Below the pieces are notes generated by a model that saw only the letters and a program-made list of their open reading frames with translations, searched no databases and had not been told where the DNA came from. From positions 1-22,850 of the forward strand of contig USDF01000026.1 in NCBI GenBank assembly GCA_900553405.1: DNA of 22,850 bases, read 5' to 3'. Shown piece by piece: positions 1 through 7,198 of this stretch. Numbering within the stretch: the first letter of the stretch is position 1; the number at the start of each line of letters is the position of its first letter. Both the position numbers and the translations under genes were made by a program. The stretch is from an uncultured Clostridium sp. (GTDB lineage: Bacteria > Bacillota > Clostridia > TANB77 > CAG-508).

Positions 1-546
1 TCCAACTAAATATGTTGTTTTCTTTGGAGCTATAATATTTATTGAAACTAAACTAGTTGTATCATCATTATTAATTATAATTTTTTTACTTCCATATATT
101 GTATTATAATTTTGTGCTTGTATCATAAATTTAACAGTATATGTACCTGGTTTTTTATAGGTTAATTTATTTAAAACATATTCACCTTTTTCATTAGCAT
201 ATTTTATTGTATACTCTTTAGGATCACTTACTTGAATATCTATTCCATGTTCTTTTCCATCATAATATATGTTTACATCTTTAGCTGTATATTTGATATT
301 CTTTTTTTCTACTGGTTTATTATGTACTTCATAAGAAAATGTATTTGTAATACCTTCAAAATTTACTTTAGCAATGTATGTTCCAGCTTTTTCAGTGCTA
401 AAGCCACTAATAGTATAATTTTTTACTTCTTTTTGTGAATCAACATAATTTGCAATTACCTTCATTCCTGTTTTATCTAATTTTTCTCCAACTAAATATG
501 TTGTTTTCTTTGGAGCTATAATATTTATTGAAACTAAACTATTTGT
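1..546 (-). repeat. Two near-identical 60-bp copies of an Ig-like domain start, 486 bp apart
   Basis: Bases 1-60 and 487-546 match at 59 of 60 positions. The offset of 486 bp is exactly 162 codons, so the repeat stays in frame within the metalloprotease gene. It encodes the segment beginning SLVSINIIAPKK. Between the copies lie the rest of the Ig-like domain (about residues 756-810) and a different MBG-like domain (about 825-895). The repeating unit is therefore Ig plus MBG, and it begins a second time at the window edge. Confidence 0.85.
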
Positions 547-2754
547 TGTTTCTTTTTCTTTTACATATATTTTTTGTTCTTCTGTTTTAAAGAATGTAAC
601 ATATATTTTATTTCCTACAGCAATTAAATTTGTAGAAGACATTTCAGAACCTGTGTCTACATCATTACCTTCTTTTATAAACTTATTTTTCTCTTCATTA
701 TATGCAAATACTGTCACTTTTTTACTATTTTGGTCAGATGCCACCATATATATATTTCCTTGAGAAACTACTAACTTAGGAAAAGCATATGTTTCTTGTG
801 TATTAACAATATTCATTTTTGAGCCATCAAATGTTGCAACTCTAGTATATTCATTAGTATAATCTTTTCCTAAAGAAATATAAATTTTGTTATTATATGA
901 AACAGTTGCATATTGATTTGCTTTTAATGAATTATTTACTAATGTAAATGTCATTCCATTATATTTATAAATATATATTGCTCCATCAATATACCTTTCA
1001 AAAACATATATTGTATTATTTATATATTCAATACTTGTTTGACCAAGATACCCTTCTTCTGCTGTATAATAAGTTCCTAATTCTTTAAATATATTAGAAT
1101 TTAATTTGTATAATTTAGCTTTTCCTCCATCTATAGCTGAAATATATAATTCGTTATTTATAACTTTATATGAAGAATTTGTTCCACTAATATTTAAGCT
1201 TGCTACACTATTCCACTTATTATTTATAAATTTATACAATTTTATATTGGTAAAATCTGATGTAAGCAAATACATATTATTATTCATTGTAAATAATGAC
1301 ATATCTACTAAAAAGTTTGAATCATTTATAGATAAAGTATTAACATCCACCCATTTGTTATTTTCCAAATATTTTGTTAAGATTTTATTATCTCCTGAAC
1401 TTACAACATATAGTTTATTATTATAAAAAGTCAAATTTGATAATTTTGAGTAAGATTTGCTCGTATTATCTGTATATTCTTTATCTTCCCATAAATCATA
1501 ATCTTTTGCTTGTGGTATAGTTACATCAAATGTCATTTGATTTCCACTACTACTTGAAATATTGCTAATTAATATTCCAGAATTTGAGCCATCACTATAT
1601 GTAAGAGCTCCTTTTGTAACATTTATATCTGTGTTTCCAAAAGATGTTCTACCTGTTTCTTTAGAAAAATATGAACCATTATTTATTCCATTCAAGTCAT
1701 CTCCATACCCTGGTGCTCTAAATACATATACTCCAGTATTTCCAAAAAAGTTACTTAAACCTGTTGAACTATTATTTATTCTATATATTACCATACCACT
1801 TCCTGGTATATAGCTATCTAGAACATCTTGAGATTTAATATCTGGTTTTTTTCTAAATTCTACAACAAATAATTCATTTTCATTTAATGGTGATTTTAAT
1901 ATATATGCTTGGTTTCCATTTTCATTGCTTTGAAGGTCTAATGTTAAATGTGTTGTACTTTTAGTTATAGTATTTATATCTATCCAACCTCCAATTTTAT
2001 GTCTTAAATATGCTAATGGATATTGTGGATATGATGAACAAACTGCCATAATATCCCATTTTGAGACAGGACAATATGTTCCTTCTTGATTAGGGTATAA
2101 ATCTGGAAATCCAAGTGTATGTAAAAATTCATGCACTATAACTCCTGCTTTATCTGCTATTATAGAATCATACACTGCATAAGTATTTAAAATATTATAG
2201 TCTACTATTTTCCTACCAGACCATATTTCATCTCCTGCATAACTACTTCTGTGAGCCCATAGTGTAGGTAGTACTCCATCTATATTTCTACTTTTTGCTG
2301 TACCTTTTAACATAATTGTTACATTGTCTATAATTCCATCTCCATCATAGTCTACTATTTTATTTTTCACCTCTGGAGCATTTTTTAGTATTTCTTTCAT
2401 TATTGAATAATCAATATTAGTATTTTTAGCTTCTTCTTCTGTAAAAGGTAATTTAATAGCATTTATTTTTGTTCCATCATCTTGTGGGAAAACATTCTTT
2501 ACTGCTAGTTTTCCATAAGATATATTTTTTAATACATTTACTACTGATCTTTGTGCTGTTCCTTCATATACATCTATTATGTAATTTCTGTTTGTTTTAA
2601 AGTATTCCTCTGCAGTATTGTCATCGCTAAAATAAGCAAATAAAACTACATTTGCAACGTTTTTAGTTTGTGTTTTTGATACCTTTGCTTTGCATGTTAT
2701 TGGTATTGTTAGTGCTACTACTAATGTTAATAAAAAAATTATTCTTTTTTTCAT
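1..2754 (-). CDS. Secreted M6-family metalloprotease with propeller-like region and Ig-like repeats (partial, C-terminus outside window)
   Basis: The open frame covers 918 residues and is still open at the window edge. Residues 1-23 form a signal peptide (MKKR, hydrophobic core, likely cut after CKA), so the product is exported. The zinc site is H208-E-F-L-H212-T-L-G-F-P-D218, the HExxHxxGxxD pattern of M6 (immune inhibitor A-like) peptidases. A WDIMAVCSS segment and a conserved GG-W-I segment follow it, and the catalytic part ends near residue 415. Residues about 430-735 contain repeated short strands of the type NKLYVV, NNMYLL, NELYIS and NKIYIS, suggesting a kelch-like beta-propeller. From about 738 there is a bacterial Ig-like (Big_3-type) domain, then an MBG-like strand-rich domain, then the start of a second Ig copy. 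The start is ATG at 2754, preceded by AAAGGAGAC, with an extended -10 promoter upstream. It probably degrades host or matrix protein outside the cell; the substrate is unknown. Confidence 0.9.
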   Translation of the reverse strand, partial: MKKRIIFLLTLVVALTIPITCKAKVSKTQTKNVANVVLFAYFSDDNTAEEYFKTNRNYIIDVYEGTAQRSVVNVLKNISYGKLAVKNVFPQDDGTKINAIKLPFTEEEAKNTNIDYSIMKEILKNAPEVKNKIVDYDGDGIIDNVTIMLKGTAKSRNIDGVLPTLWAHRSSYAGDEIWSGRKIVDYNILNTYAVYDSIIADKAGVIVHEFLHTLGFPDLYPNQEGTYCPVSKWDIMAVCSSYPQYPLAYLRHKIGGWIDINTITKSTTHLTLDLQSNENGNQAYILKSPLNENELFVVEFRKKPDIKSQDVLDSYIPGSGMVIYRINNSSTGLSNFFGNTGVYVFRAPGYGDDLNGINNGSYFSKETGRTSFGNTDINVTKGALTYSDGSNSGILISNISSSSGNQMTFDVTIPQAKDYDLWEDKEYTDNTSKSYSKLSNLTFYNNKLYVVSSGDNKILTKYLENNKWVDVNTLSINDSNFLVDMSLFTMNNNMYLLTSDFTNIKLYKFINNKWNSVASLNISGTNSSYKVINNELYISAIDGGKAKLYKLNSNIFKELGTYYTAEEGYLGQTSIEYINNTIYVFERYIDGAIYIYKYNGMTFTLVNNSLKANQYATVSYNNKIYISLGKDYTNEYTRVATFDGSKMNIVNTQETYAFPKLVVSQGNIYMVASDQNSKKVTVFAYNEEKNKFIKEGNDVDTGSEMSSTNLIAVGNKIYVTFFKTEEQKIYVKEKETTNSLVSINIIAPKKTTYLVGEKLDKTGMKVIANYVDSQKEVKNYTISGFSTEKAGTYIAKVNFEGITNTFSYEVHNKPVEKKNIKYTAKDVNIYYDGKEHGIDIQVSDPKEYTIKYANEKGEYVLNKLTYKKPGTYTVKFMIQAQNYNTIYGSKKIIINNDDTTSLVSINIIAPKKTTYLVG

Positions 2755-2783
2755 TTTTTGTCTCCTTTTTTTATTTTATAATT

Positions 2784-2812
2784 ATTATAACATAAATATT
2801 AGTCTCTTGTAT
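2784..2812 (-). promoter_or_regulatory. Extended -10 promoter for the M6 protease gene
   Basis: On the minus strand TATAAT (2789-2784) is preceded by TGT, giving an extended -10. A weak -35 match (ATACAA, 2812-2807) lies 17 bases upstream. The -10 is about 30 bases before the ATG, and the -35 falls inside the 3' end of the dehydrogenase remnant. The protease therefore probably has its own transcript besides any read-through from the polysaccharide operon. Confidence 0.55.
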
Positions 2813-2915
2813 ATAAATCCCTTGTATATACTTTTTCTTTTACATCATTTAATAGATCTTCTTGTCTATTTGCTAATATTATAGAAGATGTATTTTTGAA
2901 TTTTGCTAATTTCTT
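2799..2915 (-). pseudogene. C-terminal remnant of a UDP-glucose/nucleotide-sugar 6-dehydrogenase
   Basis: Immediately after the manC stop codon (2918-2916), and in the same frame, 38 sense codons run to a TAA at 2801-2799. The peptide contains SSIILANR, then EKVYTRD, and ends LYTRD. This matches the C-terminal signature of UDP-glucose 6-dehydrogenases (…ANR…KVYTRDlfgrD). Nothing of the NAD-binding or catalytic domains is present and there is no start codon or ribosome site, so it is a stump and not a gene. It sits at the 3' end of the polysaccharide operon and probably marks a deletion or cassette-exchange breakpoint at which an old ugd gene was lost. The family call rests on motif memory over a short stretch. 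Confidence 0.75.
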
Positions 2916-4226
2916 TTATATTTCAAACTCATGCTTATCATTAACATTTATATCTTTACCAAGTTGTACTTCTATTATTTTTAGTTCATCATCAGCAATA
3001 ATAGTATGTTTAGAACCTGCTTTCATCGTAATTACATTTCCTGGTTTAACTATTTGCTCTACTCCATCAACTATAGCTTTACCAGTTCCTGATATTATTG
3101 TCCAAACCTCATCTCTAAAATTATGACTATGATATTTCATACGATTTTTTGGATTTAATGTAACAAGAATTGTTAAACTGTTTTCTTGAACATCTATCAC
3201 TCGATAACTTCCCCATGATTTTTCGGCAAACATTATTTGCTGATTAATATTTTCCACAAAAGGTTTTATATAACTTGATTGCACCTTATCAGATACTAAT
3301 ATTCCTTCGCTACTTGCTGCTACTACTACATTTTTTAATCCCATACACAAAATAGGTACATTTAATTCATTGATAATATGTGTATTTTCACATTTATCAT
3401 TTTCAATACCTTTACCAAAGATTTTTTCATCTATAGCTTCCGTTAAAGTATTCCACGTTCCCAAGTCTTTCCATTTACCATCGAATTTCATAACCTGTAT
3501 TTGTTTTTCTTTTTCAACAACTGCATAATCAAAACTTATTTTTTCTAAAGTTTCATATTTGTTAAATAAATCATAATAATCTTCAAATTCTATTAGTTCA
3601 TGAGCAATATCTAAAACATATTTTAGTTTATATGCAAAAATTCCACCATTCCATAATGCTCCTTGTTTAATATATTCTTTAGCTGTTTCTAAATTAGGTT
3701 TTTCTTTAAACATTTTTACTTTGCTTGTTTCTTGCTCTGTTTCTGGAATAATGTAGCCATATTTTTCACTTGGATATGTTGGGGTTATTCCCATTAATGA
3801 CAAATTATATTTTGGATCTTTTGCTAACTCATATAATTTTTGTAACGCTATAAAATAGTCCCTATCAACATATGGATCAACAGGACAAACAACTACTGCT
3901 TCATCTAAAGAAATATTTTTTACGTCATGCAAATATGCTGTAGCTAATGCTATTGCAGGAAATGTATCTCTACGACATGGTTCTATAGAAATTCCTATAT
4001 CTTTTCCAATTTGATTGTTAATTGTTGAAACTTGAGTTTGTGATGTTGCGATAGTAATTATTGATTCATTATTAACTTTCTTTATATTTTTGTACATGCG
4101 TTCAAGCATTGATTCATATTCGCCATCTTCATTTTTGAATATTTTTATAAATTGTTTAGAACGTATATCGTTTGATAGAGGCCATAACCTTTTTCCTGAA
4201 CCTCCTGATAATAAAATTACATTCAT
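2916..4226 (-). CDS. manC: Mannose-1-phosphate guanylyltransferase (type II, with C-terminal cupin)
   Basis: This cytoplasmic enzyme makes GDP-mannose from GTP and mannose-1-phosphate, the entry to the GDP-fucose route. The N-terminal nucleotidyltransferase signature is visible at residues 7-16 (SGGSGKRLWP), followed by the KQF motif of this family. The C-terminal part (about 345-425) is a cupin with YHSH (365-368), E373 and SGTG, as in the phosphomannose-isomerase domain of bifunctional ManC/AlgA enzymes. Whether the isomerase works is not clear, because the usual HxHR arrangement is altered (HSHNFRDE). At 436 aa it is slightly shorter than typical 460-480 aa enzymes. The ATG at 4226 follows GAGGAATCAAC. 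It lies 17 bases behind fcl, as the last intact gene of the operon. Confidence 0.93.
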   Translation of the reverse strand: MNVILLSGGSGKRLWPLSNDIRSKQFIKIFKNEDGEYESMLERMYKNIKKVNNESIITIATSQTQVSTINNQIGKDIGISIEPCRRDTFPAIALATAYLHDVKNISLDEAVVVCPVDPYVDRDYFIALQKLYELAKDPKYNLSLMGITPTYPSEKYGYIIPETEQETSKVKMFKEKPNLETAKEYIKQGALWNGGIFAYKLKYVLDIAHELIEFEDYYDLFNKYETLEKISFDYAVVEKEKQIQVMKFDGKWKDLGTWNTLTEAIDEKIFGKGIENDKCENTHIINELNVPILCMGLKNVVVAASSEGILVSDKVQSSYIKPFVENINQQIMFAEKSWGSYRVIDVQENSLTILVTLNPKNRMKYHSHNFRDEVWTIISGTGKAIVDGVEQIVKPGNVITMKAGSKHTIIADDELKIIEVQLGKDINVNDKHEFEI

Positions 4227-4243
4227 GTTGATTCCTCTTTCTA

Positions 4244-5185
4244 TTATCTTTCTGCACGCATTGGATTATTTAAAAAATCTTCATAAGCAAGCTTAATTCC
4301 ATCTTCTAATTCTGTTTTGTATGTCCAACCTAAATTAGTTGCTTTTGATACATCTAATAATTTTCTTGGTGTTCCGTTTGGTTTGCTTGTATCCCATAAG
4401 ATTTCACCATTATACCCTATTACTTTTGCGACTAATTCAGTTAATTCTTTTATAGAAATTTCTTTACCTGTTCCTGCATTCACAGTTTCATTACCACTAT
4501 AATTATTCATTAGGAATACACATAAGTTAGCTAAATCATCAACATATAAGAATTCTCTTAAAGGTGTTCCATCTCCCCAACAAGTTACACTTGGAAGATT
4601 GTTTTCTTTAGCTTCATGGAAACGACGAATAAGTGCTGGTAACACATGGCTATGTGTTGGATGATAATTATCGTTTGGTCCATAAAGATTTGTAGGCATT
4701 AGACTAATGTAATCTGTTCCATATTGTCTATTTAAATACTCACAATATTTTAGTCCAGAAATCTTTGCCAAAGCATATGCTTCATTTGTTTTTTCTAATT
4801 CACTTGTAAGTAGACAATTTTCTTTTATTGGTTGTGGTGCCATTTTAGGATAAATACAAGAAGAACCTAAAAATTCTAATTTTTTACAACCATTTTTCCA
4901 AGCTGAATGAATTACATTCATTTCCAATATCATATTGTCATACATAAAATCTGCCAAAGCCTCTTGATTTGCAATTATTCCTCCCACTTTTGCAGCTACT
5001 AAAAATACATATTCTGGTTTTTCTTCATCAAAAAATTTTTCAACATCTTCTTGTCGGCATAAGTCTAATTCTTTATGTGTGCGAGTAATAATATTATTAT
5101 ATCCTTGTTTTTTTAATTCTCTTACAATTGCAGAACCTACCATTCCATTATGTCCTGCTACATATATTTTTGAGTCTTTTTCCAT
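4244..5185 (-). CDS. fcl: GDP-L-fucose synthase (GDP-4-keto-6-deoxymannose epimerase/reductase)
   Basis: This enzyme converts GDP-4-keto-6-deoxy-D-mannose, the GMD product, to GDP-L-fucose with NADPH. The extended-SDR Rossmann motif GHNGMVG is at residues 11-17. The family hallmark AAKVGGI is at about 64-70, GSSCIYP (107-113) carries the catalytic Ser, and Y137-A-L-A-K141 is the YxxxK pair. The MPTNLYGPND and HVLPALIRRFH segments are typical of Fcl/WcaG. At 313 aa it is full length with all key residues. It starts with ATG after AGGAGAG, 15 bases behind the gmd stop. It depends on the neighbouring GMD for substrate, and that gene is frameshifted here, so it may be starved of substrate. Confidence 0.95.
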   Translation of the reverse strand: MEKDSKIYVAGHNGMVGSAIVRELKKQGYNNIITRTHKELDLCRQEDVEKFFDEEKPEYVFLVAAKVGGIIANQEALADFMYDNMILEMNVIHSAWKNGCKKLEFLGSSCIYPKMAPQPIKENCLLTSELEKTNEAYALAKISGLKYCEYLNRQYGTDYISLMPTNLYGPNDNYHPTHSHVLPALIRRFHEAKENNLPSVTCWGDGTPLREFLYVDDLANLCVFLMNNYSGNETVNAGTGKEISIKELTELVAKVIGYNGEILWDTSKPNGTPRKLLDVSKATNLGWTYKTELEDGIKLAYEDFLNNPMRAER

Positions 5186-5200
5186 TTTTATACTCTCCTA

Positions 5201-6243
5201 TTATTTATTTTCGAAAAACTTTTCTTTTTTTGCAAGTTCTCTATCATGTGTAGCCATTATATGAATTAGTTCTTCATAACTTGTTGCTTGTGGATTCCAG
5301 CCTAATTCTGTTTTAGCTTTAGTTGGATCTCCTAATAAATTTACAACATCTGTTGGTCTAAAACATTTAGGATTTACACACACTAACATTTTACCGGTTT
5401 CTACATCATATCCTTTCTCGTCTAAACCTTGTCCTTCCCAACGAATTGTTATTCCATTTTCTTTAAATGTTCTTTCTGTAAAATCACGAACTGTATGTTG
5501 AGTTCCAGTTGCTATTACAAAATCATCTGGTGTATCATGTTTCAATATTAGCCACATACATTCAACATAGTCTTTAGCATATCCCCAATCTCTTAATGAA
5601 TCTAAATTTCCTAACTCTAAATGATCTTGCAATCCTTCTGCTATTCTTCCTGCTGCTAATGTTATTTTACGAGTTACAAAATTTTCGCCACGACGTTCAG
5701 ATTCATGATTAAATAGTATTCCATTACATGCAAACATGTTATATGCTTCTCTATATTCTTTTATAATCCAAAATCCATATTGTTTTGCTACTGCATATGG
5801 GCTATATGGATGGAATGGTGTTGTTTCACTTTGTGGACATGCTTCAACCTTTCCATATAATTCGGATGTTGATGCTTGGTAAATACGACATTTACTTTCT
5901 AATTTTAATATATATACTGCTTCTAATATTCTCAAAACTCCACATCTATTTCTCCTGTGTATTCTGCTGCATCAAAGCTTGTTCCTACATGACTTTGAGC
6001 AGCTAAATTATAGATTTCATCTGGTTCTACTTCTTTTACTATTTTTATGATACTTGAAGAATCTGCTAAATCTCCATCATGTAATGTAATTAAATTTTTT
6101 CTTAATAGATGATCTATTCTTCCAGTATTTAAAATAGATGCACGACAAACTATTCCGTGTACTTCATATCCTTTCTCTAGTAAAAATTCTGCTAAGTATG
6201 ATCCATCCTGTCCTGTAATTCCTGTAATTAATGCTTTTTTCAT
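5201..6243 (-). pseudogene. gmd: GDP-mannose 4,6-dehydratase, disrupted by a frameshift
   Basis: Two abutting frames make one complete GMD, which dehydrates GDP-mannose to the 4-keto-6-deoxy sugar. The first frame (6243-5932, 103 aa) holds the NADP site GITGQDGSYLAE and NLAAQSHVGTSF. The second (5935-5201) holds STSELYG and the catalytic YxxxK in YSPYAVAK, and continues to a normal C-terminus. At the junction the family sequence …GEID-GVG-xLRILEA is expected, but the DNA reads GAT GTG GAG TTT TGA. Restoring four bases gives D-G-V-G-V-L-R and a single frame of about 349 codons, a normal length. The second frame has no ATG; a TTG overlaps the TGA (TTGA), so weak re-initiation is conceivable. 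The first ATG follows AGAGGAGA. The 109 bp before it contain a possible weak promoter (TATAAA at 6292-6287). A sequencing or assembly error cannot be excluded. Confidence 0.88.
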
Positions 6244-6352
6244 AATTTTTTTCTCCTCTTAATCTAACTGTCAAATTATCCACAATTTTATATTATTCAT
6301 TTTTCTTAATTTGTATTATTACTTTTTTATTTGGTTTGTCTTTTTATTTTTC

Positions 6353-7189
6353 TTATTGCTTAAACCAAGTATTTAGATGATTTCCATTATTTGTATGAAT
6401 AATTTCTCCAGAGATACATTTAGCTGAATCAGAACATATAAATGCTACAATTTCTGCAACTTCTTCTGGTATGAAGAATCTTCCACTGAAATAATTATTT
6501 GTTCCTAAATCTCCTGTTTTATCAACTTTAAAAATATTTGAAGCAGTAACACCTGGTGCAATAGCATTAATTCTAATATTGTCCTTTATAAATCTTGCTG
6601 CCAATCCCTCTACTAAACAATTCATTGCATTTTTTGTCAAACCATATGGCAGATAATCACTTTGGCTACCTCTTTCTGATGAGATAAAAATCACATTCAA
6701 TGCATTATTATTGCTCAATGCTTGTTTAATTACTTTCTGTGTAATAAAATATGCTCCTCTTAAATTTATTTCAAATTGATCATCAAATCCTTCTGGGGTG
6801 ACATCAAAAAAGTCTTTTTCGTGTTTTGATATTCCTGCATTGTTAACTAAAATATCAATTTTACCATATTTATCTATTATTTTTTTTAGCATTTCGTCTT
6901 GAGTTTCTAAATTTCTTATGTCATTAACAAAATAGTCACAATTTATTTTTTTACTTGATTTTAATAATTTTTCTTCATTTCTTCCTGTAATAATAACATT
7001 TGCATTTAATTTTGAAAATTTATTAGCAATTTCGAAGCCTATTCCGTCACTTCCACCTGTAACTATTACAATTTTTCCTTTAAAATCATTATAATCATTT
7101 TTTTCATTAACACTAACATTTACAATTTTAGGTTTGTGCTCAAATAAAATATAATCAATAAATCTTTTAAAATATTTTTTTAATCCCAT
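6353..7189 (-). CDS. Classical short-chain dehydrogenase/reductase of the polysaccharide operon
   Basis: This cytoplasmic NAD(P)-dependent oxidoreductase of 278 aa has the Rossmann motif TGGSDGIG (44-51), NNAG (116-119), catalytic Ser at 170/171 and the pair Y182-G-L-T-K186, so it looks active. It has an unusual N-terminal extension of about 37 residues (MGLKKYFKRFIDYILF…), basic and hydrophobic, before the SDR fold starts at FKGKIVIV. I choose ATG 7189 over the upstream in-frame GTG at 7198, because that GTG is part of the Shine-Dalgarno sequence AGGTGA. The gene starts directly after the stop of the MenD-like ThDP gene, so the two are translationally coupled and probably act in sequence. 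The substrate is unknown; a keto sugar or the ThDP-enzyme product is the obvious guess. Confidence 0.85.
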   Translation of the reverse strand: MGLKKYFKRFIDYILFEHKPKIVNVSVNEKNDYNDFKGKIVIVTGGSDGIGFEIANKFSKLNANVIITGRNEEKLLKSSKKINCDYFVNDIRNLETQDEMLKKIIDKYGKIDILVNNAGISKHEKDFFDVTPEGFDDQFEINLRGAYFITQKVIKQALSNNNALNVIFISSERGSQSDYLPYGLTKNAMNCLVEGLAARFIKDNIRINAIAPGVTASNIFKVDKTGDLGTNNYFSGRFFIPEEVAEIVAFICSDSAKCISGEIIHTNNGNHLNTWFKQ

Positions 7190-7198
7190 ATATTTCAC

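Noticed and set aside
1106..1813. Plus-strand frames opposite the M6 protease
   Set aside because: They are shadows of a continuous 918-codon minus-strand frame with signal peptide, zinc site and Ig domains.
5932..5940. Programmed ribosomal frameshift in gmd (TTT TGA at the stop)
   Set aside because: Reaching the second frame needs a -1 shift, the site is not a XXXYYYZ slippery heptamer, and a shift would still lack the conserved Gly-Val. A deletion explains everything more simply.
6269..6274. TTGACA upstream of gmd as a -35 box
   Set aside because: It lies only about 25 bases before the ATG and no -10 follows at proper spacing. The TATAAA at 6292-6287 has only a poor -35 (TACAAA).
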